From positions 1 through 48,346 of the forward strand of contig JAFZSK010000087.1 in the NCBI GenBank assembly GCA_017620915.1: DNA of 48,346 nucleotides. The letters run 5' to 3'. A program made the position numbers and the translations under genes. Shown here piece by piece: positions 26,004 through 35,349 of this stretch. The stretch is from Clostridia bacterium (GTDB lineage Bacteria > Bacillota > Clostridia > UBA1212 > UBA1255). Every line of letters begins with the position of its first letter. The stretch's first letter is position 1. The notes beneath the pieces are model-generated. The model did not search any database. It saw only the letters and a program-made list of their open reading frames with translations, and had not been told where the DNA came from.

Positions 26004-27052
26004 CGATCAGAGAAAACATCATCGCAGCGGCAGAAACTGAACTCGCGGCCCGCCGGCGGCGTGCGGAGCTCGCGTACGAGCAGCGCAAAGCGGCGCTCTA
26101 TAAAGACTGCCCCGAACTGGCGGAGATCCGGGCGCGGCTCAACTGCATCCGCGTCTGCGAGGATTATCTGTCGATGGAAATGCAGGCGCCGGCCGCGGTC
26201 CGCAAACAGGCGGGTGAGCAGTACGCGCCGCTGTTCGAACTGGATGACGCGGCGCTCGCCCGGGAGCGCAATAAGGCGGAAGCGGAATACGCGGACGCTG
26301 TAAAAACCGCGGACGAAGCCGGTCTGGCGCGGGAGAGGTTTTATTGTCCCCGCTGCCGCGACACCGGCTCTGTGACCGGCCCGGACGGCGAAACGGAACG
26401 CTGCGGGTGTTTCGGCGAGCTGCTTCGCGCCGAGATCGTGAAGGCATCCGGATTGCCCGCATGCAGTGTCGGTTTTGACGACCTCGACCTTGGAATATAC
26501 GGAAACGGCAAAGCCGCCGGAGACGCCGGCGAACCGCGCCGCACCGCGGAAAAAGCGTACAAGGCCGCGCGGGAGTTTGCCGCCGGGAACGGCGGGGACA
26601 ACAAGACCCGCATGTTCATCACCGGCAAAGTCGGCGTAGGCAAAACTTATCTCGCGTGCGCCGTCGGCCTCGAAGCGGCCGCCCGCGGTCAATTCGTTTT
26701 TTATGGCGGCATCTCGGACATCCTGGACGCGCTGCAGTTCCGGGTGTTCAATTCCGACGAGGAACGCGAAGCATACGACGCGCGCCGGGAGTATATCAAC
26801 GGCGCGGATCTGCTGATAATTGACGACCTCGGTGTGGAAAATATCACCGACAAACGTTTCGAAAACCTGATCACGCTGCTGGACCGCCGCACGGGCGACG
26901 GGCTCCGGACGGTGATCACCTCCAATCTCGGTCTCAACGAGATCGCCCGCGTATACGGCGAACGCCTCGCGTCCCGGTTCGCGGACCGCGACAACACATT
27001 AAATCTGCGCCTGACCGGCGACGACCTCAGGCTCATCAAAAAAAGTAAATAA
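26000..27052 (+). CDS. DnaC/DnaI-type replicative helicase loader (AAA+ ATPase)
   Basis: 350 residues. A helical N-terminal region, a probable zinc site (CPRCRDTG...CGCF, about 115-138) and an AAA+ domain with Walker A TGKVGVGKT, Walker B LLIIDDLG, sensor TSNLGLNE and an arginine finger region (YGERLASRFADR). The order matches DnaI of Bacillota. It loads DnaB helicase with ATP. Its start lies inside the end of dnaD (ATGA overlap), a common arrangement. Confidence 0.92.
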   Translation: MTIRENIIAAAETELAARRRRAELAYEQRKAALYKDCPELAEIRARLNCIRVCEDYLSMEMQAPAAVRKQAGEQYAPLFELDDAALARERNKAEAEYADAVKTADEAGLARERFYCPRCRDTGSVTGPDGETERCGCFGELLRAEIVKASGLPACSVGFDDLDLGIYGNGKAAGDAGEPRRTAEKAYKAAREFAAGNGGDNKTRMFITGKVGVGKTYLACAVGLEAAARGQFVFYGGISDILDALQFRVFNSDEEREAYDARREYINGADLLIIDDLGVENITDKRFENLITLLDRRTGDGLRTVITSNLGLNEIARVYGERLASRFADRDNTLNLRLTGDDLRLIKKSK

Positions 27053-27072
27053 CATTACAGGCTGGTGAATTC

Positions 27073-28782
27073 ATGGATCTTGAAACTATCCGAAACAAAA
27101 GCGTAGCGGACCTTCGGGAGATCGCGGCGATGCTGGGCATCAAGGTGCCGGACAAATGCACTAAAGCACAGCTGATCAAACTGATCGCCGGCGACGGCGG
27201 GGACAATAAAGAGGCACCTGCGGCGGAGACCGCGCCCGCACCCGCACCGGCGCCCGCCGCGGAACAGACTCCCGCGGCAGAGGCAACAACGGCCGCCTCC
27301 GACAAACCGCAAAAAACGGGTAAACGCGGCCGCCCGAAAGGCTCTTCGGGCAACAAGAACGCAGCGCCCGCCAAAGCCGAGCAGGCTGCCAAAGCGGAGC
27401 AGCCTGCCAAAGCCGAGCAGCCTGCCAAAGCGGAGCAGCCTGCCAAAGCCGAGCAGCCGGAATCTGCCCGGAAAGGCAAGCGCGGCCGTCCGCCTAAATC
27501 CAAACAGGAGGCACCTGCCGCTGAAAAAACCGAGGAGAAACCCGCCGAAAAGCCGGCGGAAAAGTCCGCGGAAAAACCCGCGGAGAAGGCCGGCGACAAG
27601 TCCGCCGAGGAGCCGAACGGGAACGGTGGAAACGGCCGTAAACTCGAATTCAGCGAGAATTCCGAAGAAGTCAGCGGCCTGCTGGACGTGATGCCCGAAG
27701 GGTACGGCTTCCTGCGCACCAACAAATACTACACCGGCAACAAAGACGTTTTCGTGGCGCCCAACTTCATCCGCAAGTACGCGCTGCGCACCGGCGACGA
27801 ACTCACCGGCCGCTCACGCCCGCAGCGCGACAACGACAAATACCAGGCCCTGTTCTACATCACCTCCATCAACGGGCGGCCCCCCGAGCAGGCGAATTCC
27901 CGGGTCGCGTTCGAGTCGTTGACGCCGATATATCCGGACGAGCAGCTGAAGCTTGAAACCACGCAGAATGAATTGTCCACACGACTTATCGACCTGATCG
28001 CCCCCATCGGCAAAGGTCAGCGCGGCATGATCGTGTCGCCACCCAAAGCCGGTAAGACCGTGCTGCTGAAGAAGATCGCCAACGCCATCACCGCTAATTA
28101 TCCCGAAGTCAAACTGATCGTGCTGCTGATCGACGAGCGCCCCGAGGAAGTTACGGACATGCGCGAATCTATCCAGGGCGAAGTGGTCTCTTCTACCTTC
28201 GACGAAATGCCGGAGCGCCACATCAAAGTAGCGGAAATGGTGTTTGAGCGCGCGCGGCGGCTGGTGGAATTCGGGCACGATGTGGTCATACTGATGGACA
28301 GCCTCACGCGCCTCGCCAGAGCGTACAACATCACGATCACACCCACGGGCCGGTCGCTTTCGGGTGGTCTCGATCCGGGCGCGATGTACAGTCCCAAGAA
28401 GTTCTTCGGCGCCGCCCGCAATATACGCGGGGGAGGGAGCCTGACTATCGTTGCCACCGCGCTGATCGACACCGGCAGCAAGATGGACGACGTGATTTTT
28501 GAAGAGTTCAAGGGCACGGGCAACATGGAACTGCACCTGGACCGCAAATTGTCCGAAAAGCGCGTGTTCCCGGCCATCGACATCAATAAATCCGGCACGC
28601 GTAAAGAGGAACTGCTGCTTTCGGAGGCGGCCATGAACGCCGTATATTCCATCCGCAAAGCCATCGCGGCGGCGGGCGGCGCGGACGTAACCGAGGCCAT
28701 TGTCAGCAAGATGCTGAAGACGCAGGACAACGACGAATTTATAAAACTTGTGAAGGTCGGCATTGACCGGCCCGGCAACTGA
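27073..28782 (+). CDS. rho: Transcription termination factor Rho with long disordered N-terminal insert
   Basis: 569 residues against about 420 for E. coli Rho. Residues 1-40 form the Rho N-terminal helical domain (SVADLREIAAMLGIK). Residues about 42-185 are low-complexity Ala/Glu/Lys/Pro with RGRP and KRGRPPK AT-hook-like patches and tandem AKAEQP repeats. Then come the cold-shock RNA-binding domain (SGLLDVMPEGYGFLR) and the ATPase core (SPPKAGKTVLLKK, LIDERPEEVTDM, GSLTIVATALIDTGSKMDD, GTGNMELHLDR). Rho binds C-rich RNA and terminates transcription. Few intrinsic terminators were seen here, consistent with an active Rho. The insert is encoded partly by an 18-bp minisatellite. Confidence 0.96.
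   Translation: MDLETIRNKSVADLREIAAMLGIKVPDKCTKAQLIKLIAGDGGDNKEAPAAETAPAPAPAPAAEQTPAAEATTAASDKPQKTGKRGRPKGSSGNKNAAPAKAEQAAKAEQPAKAEQPAKAEQPAKAEQPESARKGKRGRPPKSKQEAPAAEKTEEKPAEKPAEKSAEKPAEKAGDKSAEEPNGNGGNGRKLEFSENSEEVSGLLDVMPEGYGFLRTNKYYTGNKDVFVAPNFIRKYALRTGDELTGRSRPQRDNDKYQALFYITSINGRPPEQANSRVAFESLTPIYPDEQLKLETTQNELSTRLIDLIAPIGKGQRGMIVSPPKAGKTVLLKKIANAITANYPEVKLIVLLIDERPEEVTDMRESIQGEVVSSTFDEMPERHIKVAEMVFERARRLVEFGHDVVILMDSLTRLARAYNITITPTGRSLSGGLDPGAMYSPKKFFGAARNIRGGGSLTIVATALIDTGSKMDDVIFEEFKGTGNMELHLDRKLSEKRVFPAIDINKSGTRKEELLLSEAAMNAVYSIRKAIAAAGGADVTEAIVSKMLKTQDNDEFIKLVKVGIDRPGN
27370..27459 (+). repeat. In-frame 18-bp minisatellite within rho
   Basis: Five tandem 18-bp units encode AKAEQ(A/P). 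The glutamate-preceding alanine codon alternates GCC, GCG, GCC, GCG, GCC, so a 36-bp double unit was probably duplicated. It lies in the disordered insert and could vary in copy number without breaking the frame. Confidence 0.88.
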
Positions 28783-28823
28783 CGCAGTTGCCGCACGCGA
28801 GGCACGCACGGGGAGCATCCGAA

Positions 28824-30182
28824 ATGAGAGTAGTTATCGTAGGCGTGGGTAAGATAGGACAATACATGGTCCACAGCCTGGTGGCCGAAGACCACGACGT
28901 GGTGGTCGTCGACAACGACGTAAAAGTCGTGGAAGAGATCACCAACCAGTACGACGTCATGGCGGTCTGCGGCAACGGCGTCGACTGGGAAACGCTGGAA
29001 GAAGCCGGCGTGGCCCAGGCGGAACTGGTGGCGGCGGTCACGGACTCGGACGAGAAAAACATGTTGTCCTGCTTCATGGCGCGCAAACTGGGCGCGAAGC
29101 ATACTATTGCCCGTATCCGCAATCCCGAATATAACGACAACAGCCTGGGCTTCATTAAAGAACAACTGGGCCTGTCCATGGCCATAAACCCGGAGCAGCT
29201 GGCGGCAGAGGAGATCTATAACCTGCTGAAGCTGCCATCCGCGGTCAAAGTCGAATACTTCTCCCGGCGCAATTTCGAAATGGTGGAGCTTAAGCTGCCC
29301 CCGGACTCGCCGCTGGACGGCATGAAACTGTCGGATATGCGCCAGGAGTACAAGGGGCAATATCTGGTCTGCATCGTCCAGCGCGGCGATAAAGGCTATA
29401 TCCCGGACGGCAGCTTCGTGCTCAAGGCGGGCGACCGCATCGGCATCAGTGCCACCCGCAGCGAGATCATCCGGCTGTTCAAAGTGCTGGGCGAGCGGCG
29501 CAAGCAGGTGCGCAGCGTGATGATCCTGGGCGGCAGCCGCACGGCGTTCTATCTGGCAAAGATGCTGCTGGCGGCGGGCAACCAGGTCAAGATCATCGAA
29601 CGCGACCGCGAGATCTGCCGCGAATTATGCGACGCGCTGCCCAAAGCGGTGGTGCTGCAGGGCGACGGCGCGCAGCAGGAACTGCTGATGGAAGAAGGTC
29701 TGGAGCAGCAGGACGCGTTCGTGGCGCTGACGGGCATTGACGAAGAAAACATTCTGATGTCCATATTTGCCGTCACCCATAAAGTGCCCAAAGTAATTTC
29801 CAAAGTCAATCGCGACGAAATGGGCCGCCTGGCCGAAAAAATGCAGCTGGACTGCATCGTCTCGCCCCGCAAACTGGTGGCGGACATCATCGTGCGGTAC
29901 GCCCGCGCGCTGCACAATTCCGAGGGCAGCAACATCGAAGTGCTGTACCATCTGATGGACGGCTACGCCGAAGCGCTGGAGTTCCACGTGAACGAAGGCT
30001 CCCCGGTCATAGGCACGCTGCTCCGCGACCTTCGTACCAAACCGGGCACGCTGATCGCGGGCATCATCCGCGACCGCAAGGCGATGATTCCCTCAGGCAA
30101 CGACATGATCCTGGCCGATGACAACGTAGTGATCATCGGCCGCAGCGGCCGCATCGCGGACGTGGCGGATATTCTGGAATAA
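28824..30182 (+). CDS. trkA: Trk potassium uptake system NAD-binding subunit TrkA
   Basis: 452 residues from the ATG at 28824, selected because GGGGAG lies 8 bases upstream and MRVVIVGVGKIGQ starts the Rossmann fold; a longer in-frame TTG start is not needed. There are two RCK-N domains (GVGKIGQ near residue 6; MILGGSRTAFYLAKML near 232), each followed by a TrkA-C domain, the full-length duplicated TrkA form. It binds NAD(H) or nucleotides and gates the TrkH channel encoded 45 bases downstream. Confidence 0.95.
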   Translation: MRVVIVGVGKIGQYMVHSLVAEDHDVVVVDNDVKVVEEITNQYDVMAVCGNGVDWETLEEAGVAQAELVAAVTDSDEKNMLSCFMARKLGAKHTIARIRNPEYNDNSLGFIKEQLGLSMAINPEQLAAEEIYNLLKLPSAVKVEYFSRRNFEMVELKLPPDSPLDGMKLSDMRQEYKGQYLVCIVQRGDKGYIPDGSFVLKAGDRIGISATRSEIIRLFKVLGERRKQVRSVMILGGSRTAFYLAKMLLAAGNQVKIIERDREICRELCDALPKAVVLQGDGAQQELLMEEGLEQQDAFVALTGIDEENILMSIFAVTHKVPKVISKVNRDEMGRLAEKMQLDCIVSPRKLVADIIVRYARALHNSEGSNIEVLYHLMDGYAEALEFHVNEGSPVIGTLLRDLRTKPGTLIAGIIRDRKAMIPSGNDMILADDNVVIIGRSGRIADVADILE

Positions 30183-30227
30183 GGCCGGCGGGCGCGCGGT
30201 CAACGACGAACGGGTAAGGTACTGTCA

Positions 30228-31676
30228 ATGAACAGGCGAATGGTTATCTACACACTGGGAATACTGCTGGATATCGAGGCGGTGCTGATGTTATTGCCCG
30301 CCGCGGTGTCGTTCATGTTCGGCGAGCTGCGTACGGGAGCGATGCTCGTCGTTGCCTCCGGCGCAGCCGCGATGGTCGGCACGCTCGGGCTGTTCCTGTG
30401 CCGCAAGCACGACCGCACGATCTACGCCAAAGAAGGTTTCGTGATCGTTTCGCTGGCGTGGCTGGCAATGACGCTCTTCGGCGCACTGCCCTTCGTATTT
30501 GCCGGGGAGCTGGGCTTTGTTGACGCAATATTTGAGATCGCCAGCGGCTTCACGACCACCGGAGCTTCGATCATCACCGATCTGGACAAGATCAGCCGCG
30601 GCCTGATGTTCTGGCGCAGCTTCACTCACTGGATCGGCGGCATGGGTGTGCTGGTGCTGATGATGGCGATATTGCCCTCCGACACCGACGGTTCCGTCCA
30701 CATCCTGAAAGCGGAGATGCCCGGTCCCACTTTCGGCAAACTGGTCCCCAAACTGCGCAAGACCGCAATGATCCTGTACCTGATCTACATCGGCATTTCG
30801 GCCACCGAAGCGATCCTGCTGATGTGCGGCGGCCTGAATCTGTACGAGGCCCTGATCTATACTTTCGGCACCGCGGGCACCGGCGGTTTCGGCCTCAAGG
30901 GCGACAGCCTTACCACCTACACGCCGTACGTGCAGTGGGTCATCGCGATATTTATGATGCTGTTCGGCGTCAATTTCAATCTGTACTACCTGGCGCTGAT
31001 GGGCAAAGTCAAAAGCGCGGTCAAGAGCCGCGAACTGTGGCTGTACCTGAGCATCATCGCGGTCAGCATCTGCATCGTGGGCTTCCATATCCGGACGCTG
31101 TATACGAATTTCGGCGACACCGTGCGCACATCCACGTTCCAGGTGGCCTCGATCGTGACCACTACCGGCTATTCTACCGCGGATTTCGATTCCTGGAACG
31201 GAGTGGCCAAGGGCATGCTGTTCCTGCTGTATTTCGTGGGCGGCTGCGCGGGGTCAACGGCCGGCGGCATCAAGATCTCCCGCCTTATCCTGCTGGGCAA
31301 GACCATCCGCCGCGACCTGCGCCACATGGTGCACCCGCATTCGGTGGGTGTCGTGAAATTCGAGGGCAAGCGCGTCAGCGACCAGACGCTGAACGGCGTC
31401 ACATCGTTCTTCCTCCTGTACTGCGCCATACTGGCGGGGGTGTTCCTGCTGCTCAGCGTATTCGAGCCGTCGGTCAACGTAGAGACCAACCTCACGGCCA
31501 CGATGGCAACGCTCAACAACGTCGGCCCCGGCTTCGGCAAAGTCGGCCCCTATCTCAGCTACGCGTTTTATTCGCCGTTCTCCAAACTGGCGCTCACGCT
31601 GTCAATGCTCTTCGGCCGCCTGGAGATCTACCCGCTGATATTGATATTGTCGCCGAACACCTGGAAAAGAAGATAG
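30228..31676 (+). CDS. trkH: Trk potassium uptake system membrane subunit TrkH
   Basis: 482 residues with about ten to twelve helices. The four pore-loop filters typical of TrkH/KtrB are visible: TTTGAS, GTAGTGGFG, TTTGYST and NNVGPGFG, and GCAGSTAGGIK follows loop three. It conducts potassium inward and is regulated by TrkA just upstream. The stop codon is followed within 4 bases by a heptamer array. Confidence 0.95.
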   Translation: MNRRMVIYTLGILLDIEAVLMLLPAAVSFMFGELRTGAMLVVASGAAAMVGTLGLFLCRKHDRTIYAKEGFVIVSLAWLAMTLFGALPFVFAGELGFVDAIFEIASGFTTTGASIITDLDKISRGLMFWRSFTHWIGGMGVLVLMMAILPSDTDGSVHILKAEMPGPTFGKLVPKLRKTAMILYLIYIGISATEAILLMCGGLNLYEALIYTFGTAGTGGFGLKGDSLTTYTPYVQWVIAIFMMLFGVNFNLYYLALMGKVKSAVKSRELWLYLSIIAVSICIVGFHIRTLYTNFGDTVRTSTFQVASIVTTTGYSTADFDSWNGVAKGMLFLLYFVGGCAGSTAGGIKISRLILLGKTIRRDLRHMVHPHSVGVVKFEGKRVSDQTLNGVTSFFLLYCAILAGVFLLLSVFEPSVNVETNLTATMATLNNVGPGFGKVGPYLSYAFYSPFSKLALTLSMLFGRLEIYPLILILSPNTWKRR

Positions 31677-31680
31677 GCTG

Positions 31681-31729
31681 TTTGCATTTTGCCCCTTTGA
31701 ATTTGCCATTTGCCATTTGCAATTTGCCA
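31681..31729 (+). repeat. Intergenic heptamer array 3 (TTTGCCA type)
   Basis: Seven 7-base units: TTTGCAT, TTTGCCC, CTTTGAA, TTTGCCA twice, TTTGCAA, TTTGCCA. The sixth unit provides the TTGCAA -35 box of the next promoter. It starts 4 bases after the trkH stop. Confidence 0.88.
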
Positions 31730-31746
31730 TTAAAATGTGGTATACT
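31717..31746 (+). promoter_or_regulatory. Promoter overlapping heptamer array 3
   Basis: TTGCAA (31717-31722), 18-base spacer, TATACT (31741-31746) with extended context AAAATGTGG. The -35 hexamer is a unit of the repeat array. It should drive the membrane-protein genes from 31,813. Confidence 0.6.
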
Positions 31747-31812
31747 TCCCGTTGCCGCAAGGCCGTAAACGCTTAGCAGAACGATCCGCAGACAGATCGG
31801 CAGAGGAATTGC

Positions 31813-32451
31813 ATGAAAAACTGGCTGGAAAGATTCAAAGACTTTATATTGCCCGGCAGCGCTAAAAATAAAGAGACTGACGGGGAGCCCGCGCCTGTGC
31901 CCGCGTCCGAACGCACGGGGAAGAACTCGGTGCGCTCCGGTTCGTATTTTGCCGGCGCCGGGAAGGCCAAGCATCCGCTGGGCATGACGGAGCGGCAGGT
32001 GAACATGTGGTCGTTGGCGACGCTGGCCATCGTGCTGCTGGATCTGATCGCGTTCGGGTTTATTGCCGGCCGGCTGCTGTACGGGTTTACCGAACGGATC
32101 TGTTACGCGTTCGGGCTGGACAGCGTAAGTTTTGTCAACCACAGTTTTAAACAAGTTGAACTTATGATCGCGTACGCCGTGGATTTCATTCTGGGCGGAT
32201 TACTGGTGTGGCTGACGCTGGGCATTGCCTCGGTACTGGCGGACGAAGCGTTCCTGAAGATCCGGCGGCGGCATATACTGCTGATCGTGGCGGGGTTCGC
32301 GGTGCTGTTTTTGATATTGACCCTGATCAGTGCGGCGGCGGGACACAGATATGATTCGTATTACACGTACCGGTTCATGGCGCCGATGCTGTGCTACGCG
32401 GGCGGAGCGGCGTTTCTGGGATTGGCCTCGCTGCGGCTGGACGTGAAATAG
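31813..32451 (+). CDS. Four-helix membrane protein of unknown function
   Basis: 212 residues. About 65 cytoplasmic, charged residues precede four predicted helices (about 68-92, 118-142, 156-176 and 190-207). No conserved motif or family was recognised. GAGGA lies just before the ATG, and a promoter stands 70 bases upstream. It is followed by the GT-C-like gene after 43 bases and may be cotranscribed with it. Function unknown. Confidence 0.72.
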   Translation: MKNWLERFKDFILPGSAKNKETDGEPAPVPASERTGKNSVRSGSYFAGAGKAKHPLGMTERQVNMWSLATLAIVLLDLIAFGFIAGRLLYGFTERICYAFGLDSVSFVNHSFKQVELMIAYAVDFILGGLLVWLTLGIASVLADEAFLKIRRRHILLIVAGFAVLFLILTLISAAAGHRYDSYYTYRFMAPMLCYAGGAAFLGLASLRLDVK

Positions 32452-32494
32452 ACCGGTGTAAAACATTTTTAACGGAGCGCGGGGAGGCGGCCGG

Positions 32495-34489
32495 ATGCTC
32501 GGGTATTTGCTGTTTTTGATATATCTGGTGCTGGGCGTGATGATGGCGGCGTACCTGCTGCCGGAAAAGCGCCTGCTGGTGCGGCTGTGGGCCGGTTTCG
32601 TGCTGGGCATAATTGCCCTTATGTGGTCGAATATCCCGTTCTCATTTCTGCTGGGCTTCGGCAAAGCGTCGCATCTGTGCGGCCTGGGGCTCACGGTGCT
32701 GCTCACGTTCGGATTGTATTTCTACCGCGCCAAAAGAGATAAAAAGCCTTTGTTTGAAAAACACGGTATGGCTGCGCGCATTTTCGGCGATTTTGCCGGC
32801 GGATTCACGCACGATGACCGGCGGCTGCTGTTACTGGTATTGCCCTTCATGCTGTTCGCGGCGATCTGCCTGGGCAACCATTCGTTTTATAACGTTGACG
32901 GCAGCCTGTACACCGGGCAGTGCACCTACGGCGACATGAACTTCCACCTGGGCATCATCACCAGCATGAAAGAGCAGGGCACGTTCCCGCCGGAATACAG
33001 CATCTGTCCGGGCAACCAGCTGGATTACTACTTCCTGTGCGACTCGGTATCGTCGTCGCTGTACTTATTCGGAATGGGGCTGCGCGCGGCGTACGTGCTG
33101 CCCATGATGTTCGGCTTCCTGCTGGTGTTCCTCGGCTTCTGGCTGCTGGCGGAGGCGGTGCTGGGCAAGTTCTCCAAAGCCTCCATCGCGTTCGTACTGT
33201 TCTTCCTGAACGGCGGTTTCGGCACGTTCTATTTCCTGGACAATCTGCGCAAGGATCCCAAAAACTTCACTCAGATATTTACGGAGTACTACCATACTCC
33301 GACCAACTACGTCAATTCCCAGGGCGGCACCAGCAATATCTGCTGGACCAATACAGTGGTGGATATGATGCTGCCGCAGCGGGCAACGCTCTTCGGCTGG
33401 ATGCTGCTGTTCCTGGTGCTGTACCTGCTGTATAATTCCGTCTTCGAGAGCGAGAAGGCGCCGTGGAACCGGCATTTTATTGCCGCCGGTGTGCTGGCGG
33501 GCCTCGCGCCGATGGTGCAGACGTACACCTACTTCACGATCGGGCTGGCCGCAGCGGCGTGGCTGGTGTACTCGGTGATCCGCGATAAATTCTCCAAAAA
33601 GACACTGCTGTCGTGGGTGACGTTCGGGGTGCCCGCGCTGGCGTTGTCGATACCGCAGCTCAAGATCTGGATATTCGGCGCGGTGGGGGGCAAGAGCTTC
33701 ATCAGCATCGCGTTCAACGCGTACAACGAGACGGACAACTGGCTCTGGTTCTGGGTCAAGAACGTGGGCCTGGTGTTTATCCTGCTGTTGCCTGCGTTCC
33801 TGAGCGTGCCGAAGAAACTGAAGCTGATGTATTCGGCGGGACTGTTGATATTCGTTGTCACCGAATTCGTGAAATTCCAGACGTTCGCGTACGACAACAA
33901 CAAACTCTACCTGATGTGGTACGCGTTTTCCACGCTGATCGTGGCGGATTTCCTGGTGGAATGCTACCGCAAACTGGAGGGTGTGCGCGGGCGCGCAGTG
34001 ATCGCCGTGATCCTGCTGGTGATCGCCACCAACGCCGCGGTGCTGACAATGGGCCGCGAGATGTACTCCGGCTTCCGCCCGCAATCCTATTCGCTCTACG
34101 ACGCCAAAGCCGTGCGCGCCGCGGAGTTCATCGAGGAGAACACTCCTTCCGACGCGTTGTTCATCTGCCACAATAACCACAACAACGTCATTGCCTGCCT
34201 CACCGGCCGCAATATATTCGTGGGCTCCGGCACGTTCCTGTACTCCCACGACGTGGGCTACCAGGAGCGCCAGAACGCGCTGTATTCGATCTTCAACGAT
34301 CAGGTCGATTTCGAGAAGTACCGCGAAGAATACGGCTTCGACTACGCGTACATTTCGGAGTGGGAGCGCGCCAACCTGGACAAGGGCAGCTTCATTTCCG
34401 ACTACCTGAGGGACACCTACACGCTGGTGTATGATCAGGACAACATCCAGATCTACGACCTTAACGCGCCGCTTTCGGCGACGCCGTGA
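32495..34489 (+). CDS. Polytopic membrane protein, possible GT-C-type glycosyltransferase
   Basis: 664 residues with about twelve to fourteen helices. After the first four helices a large loop holds GDMNFHLGIITSMKEQGTFPPEYS and later NQLDYYFLCD; an acidic residue followed by FH and a FPP motif in the first big external loop is common in GT-C glycosyltransferases that use lipid-linked sugars. The C-terminal 120 residues form a soluble domain (AAEFIEENTPSDALFICHNNHNNVIACLTGR), also seen in such enzymes. GGGGAGG stands 8 bases before the ATG. It could glycosylate lipids or surface proteins, which would fit with the surface proteins encoded here, but this is inference. Confidence 0.7.
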   Translation: MLGYLLFLIYLVLGVMMAAYLLPEKRLLVRLWAGFVLGIIALMWSNIPFSFLLGFGKASHLCGLGLTVLLTFGLYFYRAKRDKKPLFEKHGMAARIFGDFAGGFTHDDRRLLLLVLPFMLFAAICLGNHSFYNVDGSLYTGQCTYGDMNFHLGIITSMKEQGTFPPEYSICPGNQLDYYFLCDSVSSSLYLFGMGLRAAYVLPMMFGFLLVFLGFWLLAEAVLGKFSKASIAFVLFFLNGGFGTFYFLDNLRKDPKNFTQIFTEYYHTPTNYVNSQGGTSNICWTNTVVDMMLPQRATLFGWMLLFLVLYLLYNSVFESEKAPWNRHFIAAGVLAGLAPMVQTYTYFTIGLAAAAWLVYSVIRDKFSKKTLLSWVTFGVPALALSIPQLKIWIFGAVGGKSFISIAFNAYNETDNWLWFWVKNVGLVFILLLPAFLSVPKKLKLMYSAGLLIFVVTEFVKFQTFAYDNNKLYLMWYAFSTLIVADFLVECYRKLEGVRGRAVIAVILLVIATNAAVLTMGREMYSGFRPQSYSLYDAKAVRAAEFIEENTPSDALFICHNNHNNVIACLTGRNIFVGSGTFLYSHDVGYQERQNALYSIFNDQVDFEKYREEYGFDYAYISEWERANLDKGSFISDYLRDTYTLVYDQDNIQIYDLNAPLSATP

Positions 34490-34505
34490 CCCCGCCCGAT
34501 TACAG

Positions 34506-34534
34506 GTGACAACTGCCGCAAAATGTGATATAAT
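34506..34534 (+). promoter_or_regulatory. Promoter of the yfbR-like gene and secA
   Basis: GTGACA (34506-34511), 17-base spacer, TATAAT (34529-34534) with AAAATGTGA before it. Its design is nearly the same as the prfB promoter (GTGACA, 17 bases, TGTGA-TACAAT). Confidence 0.72.
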
Positions 34535-34619
34535 GCTACCATCCCCGGTTTCCGCCGCGGAGGGCAAAGCATGCCTTATTGACGGAAACGCGGTCAATTA
34601 AGCATTTGGAGTGTTACAA

Positions 34620-35291
34620 GTGAAAAAAGAAACAGTTGTCCCCGCGAAAAATGAGCCGGCCGGCGAAGCGCCGGTGAAAGTTGCCCGCAGCAAGACCTTT
34701 TTCGCGTATATATCCCGCATGAAATACATCACCCGCTGGGGCCTGATGCGTAACACCGAAACGGAGAACATCCAGGAGCACAGCCTGCAGGTGGCGATGC
34801 TGGCCCACGCGCTGGCGATCATCCACAATGACCTCAACAACGGCGAACTGTGGGAGACCGTGCTGGACCCCGAAAAAGCGTGCCTGTACGGCGTGTTTCA
34901 CGACTGCGACGAGATCATCACCGGTGACCTGCCGACGCCGATCAAATACGCGAATCCGGTCATCCGGGACAATTACCACGACATCGAATCCCAGTCCAAA
35001 AACAAACTGCTGGGCATGCTGCCCGAGTCGCTCCGGCCGGTATACAAAGACATCCTGTTCTTTGAGTCGCTGGATCCCGAGTACCGCGCGATCGTGAAGG
35101 CGGCGGACCGGCTCTCCGCGTATATCAAGTGCGTGGAGGAGTGCAAGGCGGGCAATTCCGAATTCTTCCGCGCGCGCGACAGCGTGAGGGACAGCATGCG
35201 GGCAATGAAGCTGCCGGAGCTGGATTACTTTATTGACAACTACCTGCCGGCGTACTCGCTCACGCTGGACGAGCTGGAAAACACGAAATAG
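34620..35291 (+). CDS. YfbR-type 5'-deoxynucleotidase (HD domain)
   Basis: 223 residues from the GTG at 34620; GGAG at 34608-34611 is correctly spaced for it and would overlap the alternative GTG at 34611. FFAYISRMKYITRWGLMRN is the YfbR entry motif. The metal site is in QEHSLQVAM, FHDCDEIITGDLPTPIKY and the later KAADRLSAYIKC. The enzyme removes phosphate from deoxynucleoside monophosphates and complements the dNTPase at 12,247 in dNTP turnover. Its own promoter lies about 85 bases upstream. Confidence 0.92.
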   Translation: MKKETVVPAKNEPAGEAPVKVARSKTFFAYISRMKYITRWGLMRNTETENIQEHSLQVAMLAHALAIIHNDLNNGELWETVLDPEKACLYGVFHDCDEIITGDLPTPIKYANPVIRDNYHDIESQSKNKLLGMLPESLRPVYKDILFFESLDPEYRAIVKAADRLSAYIKCVEECKAGNSEFFRARDSVRDSMRAMKLPELDYFIDNYLPAYSLTLDELENTK

Positions 35292-35303
35292 TTGCAAGCT
35301 AAT

Positions 35304-35338
35304 AAGTTTTAAGTTATAAGTTTTAAGTTTTAAGTTAA
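35304..35338 (+). repeat. Intergenic heptamer array 4 (AAGTTTT type)
   Basis: Five units, AAGTTTT, AAGTTAT, AAGTTTT twice and AAGTTAA, lie between the yfbR-like stop and the AAGGATG ribosome-binding site of secA. It is the same unit as array 1, 23 kb away, with the same placement between stop codon and ribosome-binding site. Confidence 0.85.
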
Positions 35339-35349
35339 GGATGTAGATT

